Notes under the pieces: model-generated | Seen by the model: the letters and a program-made list of their open reading frames with translations, nothing else | Databases searched by the model: none | What the model was told of the DNA's origin: nothing | Program-made: the position numbers and the translations under genes | Shown: piece after piece, positions 35,775 to 45,182 of the stretch | Position numbering within the stretch: the first letter of the stretch is position 1 | How the letters are laid out: each line of letters opens with the position of its first letter | NCBI RefSeq assembly: GCF_000970025.1 | Contig: NZ_CP009528.1 | Span: forward strand, 3,211,168-3,275,167 | Origin: Methanosarcina barkeri MS | GTDB taxonomy: Archaea > Halobacteriota > Methanosarcinia > Methanosarcinales > Methanosarcinaceae | Length of the DNA: 64,000 nucleotides | Direction of reading: 5' to 3'

Positions 35775-36638
35775 TTAAATAATCTTTAGATCTTCAGAAT
35801 AAAGCTCAATTCTCCGATTTTCAAAAACGGGAATCATTTTACGAACTTCATTTTTCCTGGACAGGTCAAGGTCATGCACTATTATGCACTCTTTATTGCC
35901 GGCATCGGCTTTTACCTCACCCCAGGCATCGATTATCATGGAGTTGCCGAAATAACTGCAGTCAGGAGCAGAACCTATCCTGTTGCAGGCAATATGTGGG
36001 ATCTGGTTTTCAATCGACCTTGCCTTTGCAAGAATATTCCAGTGTTCAGACCTTGGATTAGGAAATGCAGCTGTGGTCACAAGCAGGTCAGAACCAGCAA
36101 GGGAAAGTTTTCTTGCAACCTCGGGAAAACGAAGGTCATAGCAGATCTCAAAACCAATTTTCAGATTTTGCTTTTTAAGAGAAATGGGCTCTATAGAGTC
36201 GCCTTTTGAGAAATAATTGTTTTCGGTTTTGAAGGGATGAGTTTTCCGGTAACTACCTGCAAGGGTTCCTGACTCAAAGCAAAAGCCGAGATTGTAGTAA
36301 AATGGGGAATTAATGGAATTCGAAAGAGTAGAATTTTCAGAATCCGCAGGTGTTCCAATGTCAGAAATCTCTTCCGAAGCGACTTTTTCAATTACTGAGC
36401 CCATGATAATGCAATCATTAGCCTCGGAAAAACAGGCCAGGTTTTCAAGGAGAGGAGAAGGCAAGGTCTCTGCTGCATGGTCAAAATGCTCGTAGCAAAA
36501 CCCTGTTGAGAAGACCTCGGGTAAAACAATGAGTTCGGCTCCTTTTCTTACCGCTTTAAGAGCCATATGAAGAGCTTTTTCAAGGTTTTCCTGTTTTCTG
36601 CAATGCAGCACGTCCATCTGTATACAGGCAACTTTCAC
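35775..36638 (-). CDS. Nitrilase-superfamily amidohydrolase
   Basis: A 287-residue carbon-nitrogen hydrolase. Catalytic triad: E41 in LIVLPEVFSTGF, K132 in GSYRKTHPF, C166 in FEICYDLRFPEV. It resembles omega-amidase (Nit2-like) and related amidases, which cleave amide bonds of small metabolites; the exact substrate is not clear. The segment around residues 86-112 (acidic and Ser/Asn-rich) looks like an insertion between core strands. The start is GTG at 36638 (MKVACIQMDVLHC), with no strong ribosome site visible. It lies alone, 150 bases downstream of a winged-helix-like gene. Confidence 0.92.
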   Translation of the reverse strand: MKVACIQMDVLHCRKQENLEKALHMALKAVRKGAELIVLPEVFSTGFCYEHFDHAAETLPSPLLENLACFSEANDCIIMGSVIEKVASEEISDIGTPADSENSTLSNSINSPFYYNLGFCFESGTLAGSYRKTHPFKTENNYFSKGDSIEPISLKKQNLKIGFEICYDLRFPEVARKLSLAGSDLLVTTAAFPNPRSEHWNILAKARSIENQIPHIACNRIGSAPDCSYFGNSMIIDAWGEVKADAGNKECIIVHDLDLSRKNEVRKMIPVFENRRIELYSEDLKII

Positions 36639-36790
36639 GTCCGAACCACCAGCCAGTTAAAACAAACAGTTTAATTCCTGTTAGCATAAGCCAATTTTAA
36701 GCAATGAACTTAAGAAATTAATTTGAAGTAACGAATTTAAAGAGATTAATTTTAAAGAAATGAATTGCAAAGTAAATAAATGAAAACTCA

Positions 36791-37480
36791 TCAGGGGAGC
36801 AGAGTAGTTTGTTTACTCTTTGCTACCAGGCCATCAAGGTCAATCCTGCGCTTTATCAACCCTGCAAAGACTTCATTCGCAAGTCTGACTACTTCTTCAT
36901 TATTTGCCCGTATTTCGTATGCAGGGTCATCGTGAGGGATCTCAATTTTCGTAATATCGGCTCTGGCTTTTTTCAAATGTGCATCCTGAGCTTCACAGAC
37001 TATGGCGGGTTTTTCCAGGTACTGATCAAGATGTTTTTGAGTAATTCCCAGAAGCTTCAATTCCCTGCGGAAACAGGGCCTTTCGAACAGTTTGGAGACC
37101 ACATATACTCCCACAGGAATCCTGAAATCCAGATCGATTTTAAGAAGCTGAGACCTGAGAATAAAATAAATTTCTTCTGGATCGGAAAGTTCAGGAGACC
37201 TGGACTCTTTGCCTTTTTCGGATGAAGACTCTTTGCCTTTTTCGGATGAAGACTCTTTGCCTTTTTCAGGCAGGGCATAAATCTTCGAAGGGGGAACTTC
37301 GGTTTCTTCCAGAATTTCAAGGTCTCTGAGCGCCCTGAGATAGCCTGTAAGAACCAGGCGGTGCTCATCTATACCTATGGCTTTCAGTTCTCTGGAAAGC
37401 CCGCTGATTGAGAGCTGCTTGCCTTCAAGTAGTTCCAGGAGTTTAAAGTTAAGTTTTTCTTCCATCTGTACCGACATCAT
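36791..37480 (-). CDS. Winged-helix-like protein with KGKESSSE repeats
   Basis: A 229-residue soluble protein. Residues about 5-65 look like a winged helix (FKLLELLEGKQLSISGLSRE, then LTGYLRALRDLEILEETE). Three units of KGKESSSE (about 73-96; the third reads KGKESRSP) form a charged linker, from a 24-bp DNA repeat. The C-terminal part, from EEIYFILRSQLLKIDLDFRI to AGLIKRRIDLD, is unrecognised. Homologues appear typical of Methanosarcina, and a transcriptional role is plausible. The start is uncertain: ATG 37480 has no clear ribosome site, and ATG 37465 is also possible. Confidence 0.75.
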   Translation of the reverse strand: MMSVQMEEKLNFKLLELLEGKQLSISGLSRELKAIGIDEHRLVLTGYLRALRDLEILEETEVPPSKIYALPEKGKESSSEKGKESSSEKGKESRSPELSDPEEIYFILRSQLLKIDLDFRIPVGVYVVSKLFERPCFRRELKLLGITQKHLDQYLEKPAIVCEAQDAHLKKARADITKIEIPHDDPAYEIRANNEEVVRLANEVFAGLIKRRIDLDGLVAKSKQTTLLP

Positions 37481-38345
37481 GTTTTATTGTTGTTAATTAA
37501 TTCTTCGGGCCTCCAGCCGGAAAAAACATTGTTTTTCAGAGCAGCCTGGAAAATGAACCCGTGTTTTTCCGAATCTTTGAAAAGACCTGACCTTTCCTAT
37601 ATGTGAGAGGAGTAAGCAAGAAAATTGCAAGGAGTAATACACGATGTAACTATTCTGCATAATATAAAGCTTATGAGAGAGCCTGAAGGGAGAAATAAAG
37701 AAAATACAGGAAGAGATTGGCAAATTTATATAAAAAGATATTTTAAACTCTCAAAAGAAAATTTAAGAAAATTTAATTTGAGAAAATATTGAGAAAAATG
37801 ACATAATCCCATAATCTAATGATTTCTCTTATTTTTGCTTCCTTAATCCTAAAAGGTTCTCTGAGAACTATTTTAAAAAGTTGCAATGATCTTGAAAAAC
37901 AGATTCCCTAGCATTTTTGCCAAATTTGTCTATTCATTCTGAGTTCGACAGTTTGATTTTTATGTTGAAAGATTGTTTTCATATCCGTTATAATAAGTCA
38001 TATTGTTTCAACAAATTTTTGCCCATTTATTATGATTCAATTTGACAGAGGATTTTCTTTCTCTTGATGGCTATTTTTATGATTTTGATCAATTTTTGGT
38101 ATAGAATTTGACAGATAGCATGAATCTCAGATAAAATATAGATGCTATCCAAAAAGTCAGGCACCAAAAGTGCAAAAATAGGACAAAAATCTTTACTAAT
38201 TTACTTTATAGTGATTATGATGCTGGGAAATCAGAGGCAATTCGGAGAAACAGTTTTGAGTTATGGGATAGGCTCAATTATAAAATTATAAATATGTAAT
38301 GATGTTACACTTATTTTTATTACCAGATTCTGGAACTGAGTCACT
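37481..38345. other. Intergenic region with a lone MITE end
   Basis: 865 bases without a supported gene. A 76-codon minus-strand frame at 37493-37723 has no supporting signal. GTTATGGGATAGGCTC at 38260-38275 matches the right end of the MITE at 11256-11385 but has no left partner nearby. TTTGACAG recurs (38040, 38107) in a T-rich segment. Nothing else is seen. Confidence 0.4.
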
Positions 38346-38858
38346 ATGAACTTAAAACCAATAATTGTAATTACCCTTATTATTTCGGCCGTTTTATTGG
38401 CTGCAAGAATATCTCCAGCAATGAACTCTGAGCAATATAGGGAAGGAAAATATATCCATATTGACAATATAGTAATGGAGTTTAGTGGAACAAATGCAAC
38501 AATTGATGTTGAATATCATCTATCTCCATTTGCCAAGGCATATATATTCCTTTTTGGCAGTAAAAATCTCGAGCCAAAAATGAAGGAAATATTTTTCAAA
38601 TTTCCAGAAATGCAAATAAAGGATATAAGACTTAACAGTGCCACAATCCAGCTGACAAACGTTTCGTGGAAATATGGTCATGATTATATGCATGACTCTC
38701 GAAAATTAGGGATTCATTCCGACGTTCTCACTATTATTTTTCCATATAATCAAGGCATTCGGAGAGTACAAAATACAAATTCAACATTGAGCGTCTTTTA
38801 TCCAGACAGCCCAAAATATTCTGAAATTCATAATAACATCACTAAATTATCTCAATAA
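38346..38858 (+). CDS. Exported protein of unknown function
   Basis: A 170-residue protein with an N-terminal signal or anchor (residues 4-20, KPIIVITLIISAVLLAA), followed by a mostly beta-type ectodomain with NATIDVEYHLSPFAKAYIF, EIFFKFPEMQIKDIRLN and LTIIFPYNQGIRRV. There is no Cys and no lipobox. No family is recognised. The ATG lacks a clear ribosome site, so a leaderless start is possible. The codon pattern and hydrophobic start support a real gene. Confidence 0.65.
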   Translation: MNLKPIIVITLIISAVLLAARISPAMNSEQYREGKYIHIDNIVMEFSGTNATIDVEYHLSPFAKAYIFLFGSKNLEPKMKEIFFKFPEMQIKDIRLNSATIQLTNVSWKYGHDYMHDSRKLGIHSDVLTIIFPYNQGIRRVQNTNSTLSVFYPDSPKYSEIHNNITKLSQ

Positions 38859-39593
38859 TCCGAAAAAGCTTCTGATACTGCAAAAGAAGAATCTCTGCAC
38901 TTCGCAGGCTGCCTGACAATTACTTTAAGTAATAAACGAATTCCTTTTCATGCGTCTTCGGTTAAGTGAGGAATCATGACAAATTGCGTCAATTTCCCAA
39001 CATTTAGTGAATAGTTTAATAAGTTAGAAGCTGGAACAGGGCATCGATTTCATGTTAATAGGCCAAAATTTAAGGCCGGTTTCTAATGCAAAATCGATAG
39101 CTTTCAGGCAAGAAAATTCCTTAACCAATGACCAATGGATGATCAGTGGATAATATAATTACCAATTTGCAAAGGTGCTTCTTGCTATTAGTTTTTATTG
39201 AAAATTCAGGAAAAATTGTGTTTATTTGAAAGTTCAGTTTAATTTACAGTCTTTGCTGTAATTGATTTTGTTACTCAAGTGCGCAAGTCCTAAATTTAAA
39301 AGCGTTATATACATTTTTTTGCATGATTTTGATTTGAAATCAAGCTTTTAAGAAAAATAGCATTATTATTTATAATTATCATATAGTTATAATTGAAATG
39401 GAAATAGTGCAACTATTTTAAATCGTTTGTGTAGGTTTAGAAGAATAATACGGAATTTTATTCGCATATATAAATAAAATAATAACGTTTTTTATTTTTA
39501 TTGCGTATTTATGATTAATATTAAAATATTATTAGTATTAAAAGTAAAAATTGACTATTTATAATTAGATCTCTTTATTTTATTTGTGATAAT
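38859..39593. other. Intergenic region with IS-end relics
   Basis: AGGCTGCCTGACAAT at 38906-38920, followed by TACT...AGTAATAAA, matches the left end of the decayed insertion sequence at 1265. A reversed half copy of the MITE at 32827 lies at 39232-39292. CGAT and TTAAGGCCGG pieces between them show no coding signal. No gene is supported. Confidence 0.45.
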
Positions 39594-40066
39594 ATGAAAA
39601 CATGGAAATTCTTTGTGTTATGTATTGTCGTGAGTATGATGGCTGTGTCTGTAGTTTCAGCCAAGGAAGATAATTCTATGGTTTCAGTAAAGGAAGTTAA
39701 TCCAGCTTCTCAGTCTATTAACATTAACTACATCGATAATCTCGTTTCCACATGTGCTTCAGGCAGCCTAAAACAAGGACAAACCCATACAAGCAAACTA
39801 AAGATCGGAAAAAAGTTAAATCGATAACGATAGAATGTGATTGGGGTAACCACAAAAATTCTCTAACACTCACTGTAATTGCACCCGATGGAAAAAAATA
39901 CGGCCCTTATTCTGACAGTTATGATGGAAAAATAAATGGTTATACGGGTGTAAAGTTAACAAAAAAGACAGGAGCGTGGACTGCAACGCCATGGACGATC
40001 AAAGTCTACGGTAAGAAGGTAAGAACTCAAACATTTGGTGTCTTCGGAAAATGGGTTGTAGCTTAA
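39594..40066 (+). pseudogene. Secreted protein interrupted at a run of six A
   Basis: The first part begins with a signal peptide (MKTWKFFVLCIVVSMMAVSV, then VSA) and reads to GSLKQGQTHTSKLKIGKK, where a stop follows soon after. Adding one A to the A6 run at 39809-39814 joins it to VKSITIECDWGNHKNSLTLT and YTGVKLTKKTGAWTATPWTI, ending FGVFGKWVVA. The product would be about 157 residues: a secreted beta-sandwich resembling convertase P-domain-like or pre-peptidase C-terminal-like folds (the LTLTVIAPDGKKYGPYSD part). It is either a young pseudogene or a slippage-switched gene. Start with a GTGAT site. Confidence 0.7.
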
Positions 40067-40654
40067 ATTAATATAAGAGTAAATGTAAGAGCAAATGAGT
40101 GAGGAAGAAATCTACTTCAATCTCGTTTTTTCCAAAATTTCCATTTACTTTGTTCTTTGATTTTGCTTCTTCTAATTATACATTGGTATTATTTTTTGCT
40201 TTTTCTCACCTTAATTTGACAGAAGGATATATTTGATAATGTATGAATGATCTTCAGGTATCTGTTTTCTTCATACAATTCAAATTTATCTTGTGTATTT
40301 ATTGATTTTTTTGACATTATTCATTTTACCACACGGCAATGTGTCAATACAATGTATTTTTTGTAAGAGGATATTGCATTAATTAACAGAATCTATCAAA
40401 TTAGGTTTCTAATTGGAGTGTTTTTTCATATTTTTGTTGCAAGAGACACCTGCTTTTTCCGGTCTTCCAGCATAGACTGAACCTGAGCCAGAAAAACATT
40501 GAGAAAAATAAAATAATTAATATAATTTTTATATTCACAGTTAACTAAATAAATAAGAATTGAGCTTTTTTCCGCAGAACTGAAGGGCAATGCTTAAAAA
40601 TAATAATTGCCATCTGAATTAGGCTTAAATTGATTATTTCACAAGGCTGCAAAG
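40067..40654. other. Intergenic, no gene seen
   Basis: About 590 AT-rich bases before pdaD. Several TTTGACAG/TTTGATAG-like T-rich pieces occur, but no repeat or hairpin that I can defend. Confidence 0.35.
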
Positions 40655-41152
40655 ATGATCACGAAATTAATTCCCAGAAAAGTATTTTTTACAAGTGGAG
40701 TTGGTACACATCCCGAAAATCTTGAATCATTTGAAGTTGCACTAAGGGATGCAGGTATTGAGAAATTTAATCTTGTAACTGTAAGTTCTATCCTGCCCCC
40801 TAACTGTGAGATTGTGTCCAAAGAGGAAGGACTCGCAGAGTTAAGTCCCGGAGAGATTGTATTTTGCGTAATGTCCAGGATTTCTTCCAATGAGCCAAGA
40901 AGGACGCTCAGTACATCAGTTGGCTGTGCACTCCCGCAAAGCATAAACAGGCACGGTTACATATCAGAATATCATGCCTATGGGGAAACCGCTCAGGACG
41001 TTGGGGAACATTCAGAAAAACTTGCAAGGAGCATGTACAGCACCTGGACAAATGAATCCCCTCTCAAGACTCTCAGTTTTCCCAGGTCATCTTCTGTAGA
41101 TGAACGTGGAGACTGGATGACCGTGATATCCGCAGCAGTCTTTACTATCTGA
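40655..41152 (+). CDS. pdaD: Pyruvoyl-dependent arginine decarboxylase
   Basis: The 165-residue proenzyme converts arginine to agmatine, the first step of archaeal polyamine synthesis. It cleaves itself at Ser44-Ser45 in TVSSILPPNCE, where Ser45 becomes the pyruvoyl group of the alpha chain. Other conserved parts are FFTSGVGTHPENLESFEVAL, EIVFCVMSRISSNEP and EYHAYGETAQDVGEHSEKLA. It lies 300 bases before deoxyhypusine synthase; that gap shows nothing else. The ATG at 40655 has no strong ribosome site. Confidence 0.95.
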   Translation: MITKLIPRKVFFTSGVGTHPENLESFEVALRDAGIEKFNLVTVSSILPPNCEIVSKEEGLAELSPGEIVFCVMSRISSNEPRRTLSTSVGCALPQSINRHGYISEYHAYGETAQDVGEHSEKLARSMYSTWTNESPLKTLSFPRSSSVDERGDWMTVISAAVFTI

Positions 41153-41453
41153 ACATTTAACAGTATGCCCTTAATAATTTCTGCGATTGTTTATGAACTC
41201 CACTCTGAAAAAATATACTCATCATGCTGTCAATTTCATATTCTTTGATCCAATTCAAACCCGGCAAATTAGTTTTCCTGAAGAAGACTCATCTCTAGTG
41301 ATATCATCAGGGAAGAGTCCGCATATATTGATATTTAATAAAATAATATAATTATATAGCGCTATTTGCATTTCTTACAGCCTGTCGCCAAATGCCTTCA
41401 GGTATTAGAAATCATATGCAAAACTATCATTATCTGTTTATTAGGAGAACGAT

Positions 41454-42491
41454 ATGCATCTTAATGTATTCACAGATAACCCAACCGTTCCGATAGATGT
41501 AAAGGACAGATCTGTAAGCGAATTGATGGAAGGAATGCTTAAGACAGGCTTCCAGGGAAGAAAGCTGGCCGAATCTGTCCAGGCATGGCACAACATGCTA
41601 AAAGAAAAGAATATGACCGTGCTTATGGGCCTGTCAGGAGCTATGGTCCCTGCTGGCATGCGCAGGATTATTTCCTATATGATCCGGGAGAGGATGATAG
41701 ACTGTCTTGTAAGCACAGGAGCAAACCTGTTCCATGATTCGCACGAAGCGCTTGGCAAGAAACACTATGTGGGTTCACATCTGGTTGACGATGAAAACCT
41801 CTTTGAGCACGGCGTTGACAGGATCTATGACGTTTTTGCAGTTGAAGAAGAGTTCAGAACCGCAGATAACCTGATTGCGGATTTTGCAGAAGAAATTGGG
41901 GAAATTTCCTGTTCCTCAAGGGAATTTATGTACCTGCTCGGAAAGGAACTGGCAAAACGCGGAGCGGCTGAAGATTCTATAATCGTAAGTGCATACAGAC
42001 ATAATATTCCTATATTCGTTCCTGCACTTTCAGACAGTTCAATAGGAATCGGGCTAACCATTGCAAGAAGAAGAGGATTGAAACTTGAGATTGACCAGAT
42101 AAAAGACGTTGATGAGGTTACTCAGATTGTAGAAAAATCAGGAAAAACAGGAGTTGTCTATATTGGAGGTGGAGTCCCTAAGAATTTTATTCAGCAGACT
42201 GAAGTGATAGCTTCTATTCTTGGAATGCAAATCGGAGGGCATGATTATGCAATTCAGTACACTACTGATGCCCCTCACTGGGGAGGACTTTCAGGCTGCA
42301 CTTTCGATGAAGCCGTTTCCTGGGGAAAAATTGCATCTCAGGCAAAAAAAGTGCAGGTCTTCGTGGATGCTACTATAGCTCTCCCTATTGTAGCCCATGC
42401 ACTTTATGAAAAATGCCGTGAACTGAAGCGAAATGCGCCGATTTTTAACTGGGACGGGCCTGAAGGGCTTGATATTGATTATAGAGAATAA
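41454..42491 (+). CDS. dys: Deoxyhypusine synthase
   Basis: A 345-residue NAD-dependent enzyme that attaches the aminobutyl group of spermidine (or an agmatine-derived equivalent in archaea) to the lysine of translation factor aIF5A. The active lysine is K243 in GGGVPKNFIQQ, corresponding to the catalytic lysine of eukaryotic DHS. GLSGAMVPAGMRR and STGANLFHDSHEALGKKHY are also conserved, and DEAVSWGKI closes the active site. The ATG at 41454 follows AGGAGA. The upstream pdaD gene makes agmatine, so the two may act in one pathway. Confidence 0.95.
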   Translation: MHLNVFTDNPTVPIDVKDRSVSELMEGMLKTGFQGRKLAESVQAWHNMLKEKNMTVLMGLSGAMVPAGMRRIISYMIRERMIDCLVSTGANLFHDSHEALGKKHYVGSHLVDDENLFEHGVDRIYDVFAVEEEFRTADNLIADFAEEIGEISCSSREFMYLLGKELAKRGAAEDSIIVSAYRHNIPIFVPALSDSSIGIGLTIARRRGLKLEIDQIKDVDEVTQIVEKSGKTGVVYIGGGVPKNFIQQTEVIASILGMQIGGHDYAIQYTTDAPHWGGLSGCTFDEAVSWGKIASQAKKVQVFVDATIALPIVAHALYEKCRELKRNAPIFNWDGPEGLDIDYRE

Positions 42492-42554
42492 TCAAATTAC
42501 AAATCTTTATTATATTTGAAAGCTTATAACATAAGACGAGAAGGAGAGGAGTAA

Positions 42555-43076
42555 ATGGGTAAACGAACTCGAATAATTAACGATCCTTCCTATTTAGTAC
42601 CATTACTCAGGACTTTTGGGTCAAGAACTCACAAAAGAATATTTGACACACTTTCAAGCAAATGGATGACAAAAGCAGAAATAGATGAATTCATGGGTGC
42701 AGACTCATCAAGAAGCCTTCATATCTTGAAAAAAGCCGGGCTCTTGGAGAGCCAGTGGAGAGTTCCAGAGGCAGGGCAAAAACCCTCCAAAGAATACCAC
42801 AGTTCCTATTCCAAGGTTCAGGTTAATTTTCAGTGTTCTTTTGAGGATTTAAGCGATATCATCATGCTGACCTTCAAACCATACGATGAGGTCAAGGATG
42901 CGATGGAAGAACTGGAAAAGCTAGTAGAAGAAGGCAATACCTCCATGAGCAGCCTCACACGGACACTTAATAGAAACCCATTTTATATTTGTGCTGTCGC
43001 CCGTAGATCTGAAAGGCTTTCTGTAATGGGGCAACGGTTAAAAATAATTGAAGATGTAGAGGAGAACTACGATTGA
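42555..43076 (+). CDS. ArsR-like winged-helix regulator
   Basis: A 173-residue protein with an N-terminal winged helix (LVPLLRTFGSRTHKRIFDTL, then MTKAEIDEFMGADSSRSLHI and LKKAGLLESQW) and a C-terminal helical domain with FEDLSDIIMLTF and two hydrophobic helices. There is no metal-binding Cys pair. AAGGAGAGGAG precedes the ATG. The last four bases (ATGA, 43073-43076) overlap the start of the next regulator, so translation is coupled. It lies 64 bases after dys and may be cotranscribed with it. Target unknown. Confidence 0.85.
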   Translation: MGKRTRIINDPSYLVPLLRTFGSRTHKRIFDTLSSKWMTKAEIDEFMGADSSRSLHILKKAGLLESQWRVPEAGQKPSKEYHSSYSKVQVNFQCSFEDLSDIIMLTFKPYDEVKDAMEELEKLVEEGNTSMSSLTRTLNRNPFYICAVARRSERLSVMGQRLKIIEDVEENYD

Positions 43077-43864
43077 TGATCAAAATCCTCCAAACTAAAA
43101 GTGGAGTAACCAAGTTTCAGGTCCTTATCGAAATTGCAGCCCACCAACCGAACGTAAGACAAAAAGAAATTGCCGCAAAGATAGGAATAACTCCCCAGGC
43201 AGTTTCCGAATATATTAAAGAACTTGTAAATGACGGGCTGATAGTTACTGAGGGACGGGTCCGCTATAGGATTACAAAAGAAGGTGTGGAATGGGTCCTT
43301 GATAATGCCACGGAAATGAAGCAGTATGCCCGCTTTGTCATGGAGGACATAATCAACCATATCTCAACCTGGACAGCAATTGCAAAAGAGGATGTAAAGG
43401 AAGACCAGCAGGTATACCTGAAAATGGAAGGTGGACTCCTGTACGTAAGCAGCACGGAAAAAACAGGTGCATCAGGCAATGTAATTTCCGACGCATCTGC
43501 TGGAGAAGATGTAGGAGTAACAAGCCTGCGAGGCCTGATCGACCTGGAAAATGCTACAATTACAATCTGCAAGGTCCCAAGGATTGAGCGTGGAGGCTCA
43601 AGAAAAGTAGATATTGAACGCCTGAGGGTTCTGACAAGCTCAAAACCCTATATCGCAGCTATAGGCGTGGAAGCACTTATAGCCCTGCGCAAGCTCGACA
43701 TAACCCCGAATGTTATGTTCGGAAGTAACGAATCAGTTATTGAGGCTGCATACCATGGCTTATCATCCCTTGTAGTCTCAGTAGATGAGCAGGTTCCTTC
43801 CCTTCTTAACAGGCTGGAAACCGAAAATCTTGAGTACGAACTCGTAGATCTGACTCTCGAGTAA
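43073..43864 (+). CDS. MarR/Lrp-type winged-helix protein with sensor domain
   Basis: A 263-residue archaeal regulator. The N-terminal winged helix (residues 10-80) contains QKEIAAKIGITPQAVSEYIK and LVNDGLIVTEGRVRYRITKEG. The C-terminal part includes DVGVTSLRGLIDLENATITI, KVPRIERGGSRKVD and ALRKLDITPNVMFGSNESVI, and looks like an alpha/beta ligand-binding domain; such proteins are conserved across methanogens. It overlaps the upstream regulator by four bases. A hairpin repeat follows the stop after 26 bases. Confidence 0.85.
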   Translation: MMIKILQTKSGVTKFQVLIEIAAHQPNVRQKEIAAKIGITPQAVSEYIKELVNDGLIVTEGRVRYRITKEGVEWVLDNATEMKQYARFVMEDIINHISTWTAIAKEDVKEDQQVYLKMEGGLLYVSSTEKTGASGNVISDASAGEDVGVTSLRGLIDLENATITICKVPRIERGGSRKVDIERLRVLTSSKPYIAAIGVEALIALRKLDITPNVMFGSNESVIEAAYHGLSSLVVSVDEQVPSLLNRLETENLEYELVDLTLE

Positions 43865-43890
43865 TTCATTCTAATTTTTAATTTAAAGTT

Positions 43891-43937
43891 GCGCTGGCGC
43901 ACCCCACTGCAAAAAATGGGGTATGCTTGCGCCACCG
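43891..43937. repeat. Dispersed hairpin repeat, copy 3
   Basis: GCGCTGGCGCA (43891-43901) pairs with TGCGCCACCGC (43927-43937) at 10 of 11 positions, with CCCCA/TGGGG inside and the core AAAAAATGGGGTATGCTT. It is the same repeat as at 5051-5111 and 6576-6625. Located 26 bases after the regulator stop, it could serve as a terminator. Confidence 0.7.
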
Positions 43938-44108
43938 CTCGAAATTCCGTAAAAGAAGACAATAAACCTGATAATGTTTAGTTCGAGCAGAAGTCAATAA
44001 ACAAAAAAATGGAGTTGTAAATCTTATCATTAACTGTTACCTGGGAAGTTTTCCATCCCCGCAGCAAGCTAGCTTGGGCATTTGACTGAAATAAATGCAC
44101 TAATTTCC

Positions 44109-44372
44109 TTATTTATCATTTTTTTTCTTTAACTTATCCAACATTTCAGAACCTGGTGCTTCGCCAGTTAAAAGAATAATTGCAATAAGAATAATTACCA
44201 TTACTGTAAGAATAGCATATCTGGTTATGCTCTCTTCAGAATAATGTATACCGACAAGTGGAGCAACAATTATAAATCCAATAGTTACCAACCAGCCTTC
44301 TAAACTAGCTGGGCTAACTCCCCAACCAATACGCCTTTTATGAAACCATGCTTTTTTGGTAAGTCTTTTCAT
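44109..44372 (-). CDS. Small two-helix membrane protein
   Basis: An 87-residue protein with a basic N-terminus (MKRLTKKAWFHKRRIGWGVS), an amphipathic PASLEGW turn, two membrane segments (about 28-44, LVTIGFIIVAPLVGIHY, and 53-70, YAILTVMVIILIAIILLTG), and a basic tail. WGVSPASLEGWLVTIGF matches a widespread family of small membrane proteins seen in bacteria and archaea. The ATG has a perfect GGAGG site. Function unknown. Confidence 0.75.
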   Translation of the reverse strand: MKRLTKKAWFHKRRIGWGVSPASLEGWLVTIGFIIVAPLVGIHYSEESITRYAILTVMVIILIAIILLTGEAPGSEMLDKLKKKNDK

Positions 44373-44914
44373 GTTTGGCCTCCATTTGTTTTTATTTCAA
44401 TCCTTGTTTTCATGAATCTTGCCCGCGAATAACTTTCAATATATTTAGGAATGATTCAAATATAAAATACTAAGGGTTTTTGTTACCAAAGATGACTATT
44501 TGGGGGAATAGGACTATAAATCAATTCCAAAGCTGAAAATATGAAGTTATATGTTTATAATTTATAAGTATGAATGAAATACCTGAACAGGAAAAATGAG
44601 GTTACCCTTAATATTTTGTTTCAAAGATGGTTTTATGAATTGACTTTACAAGGTTTAAAAATATTTAGATTTACTTGAACGGATGTAAAAGTAAGGAAAT
44701 TAATCTATACTAGAAGAATTACCAGAGTAAATGAAAAAACAGTTTTCAAGTTTTTAAAAATCTAGATGGCCCATCTTTATTCGACTAATATTTTAAAACA
44801 CCAATCAAATAAAGAGAGACCATCAATATTATAAAACCCAAACCCCTCAAAAAAGGAGAACATAACTCGATTTATCTTGAAGTATCAGGTTTTGATCAAG
44901 TCCTTTTTGAAAAA
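44373..44914. other. Intergenic, no gene seen
   Basis: About 540 AT-rich bases ahead of the modular repeat, without an identifiable feature. Confidence 0.3.
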
Positions 44915-45130
44915 GCTTGCGTTGAGTCGTTTGATCACGCCGACCATGTTGTTGCCGGGGTTTTCGGTCAAGCATTTTTTAAAAAGGGTTGTGATCACGC
45001 CGATAGGGTTTGAGGATAAGATTTTCAAACTCAAACGTTTCTCGGGGTTTTCGGTCAAGCATTTTTTAAAAAGGGTTGCGGGCAAGCATTATTTCAAAAG
45101 GGTTGCGCTCAAGCATTATTTCAAAAGGCC
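44915..45130. repeat. REP-like modular repeat array, copy B
   Basis: Units of a palindromic module (CAAGCATTTTTTAAAAAGGGTTG-like) occur several times: 44980-44991, 45055-45078, then two shorter units CAAGCATTATTTCAAAAGG (about 45083 and 45112). Between them GATCACGCCGA and GGGGTTTTCGGTCAAGC blocks repeat. The block 44934-44991 matches 10168-10225 at 57 of 58 positions. The array stops 50 bases before the phosphodiesterase gene. A 90-codon open frame reads through it but encodes only the repeat (FSVKHFLKRV units), so I do not call it a gene. Confidence 0.8.
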
Positions 45131-45182
45131 TGCCATAGATTTATCTTAAAATAATATATTTCATATAATTAGGAGATTTTCC

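Noticed and set aside
39752-40066. Independent 104-codon gene starting at 39752
   Set aside because: Its first residues are an out-of-frame reading of the upstream part; joining at the A6 run explains both pieces better.
44877-45149. 90-codon open frame with repeated FSVKHFLKRV peptide
   Set aside because: It is only the translation of the REP-like DNA repeat; the same DNA at 10168 is not coding and there is no ribosome site.
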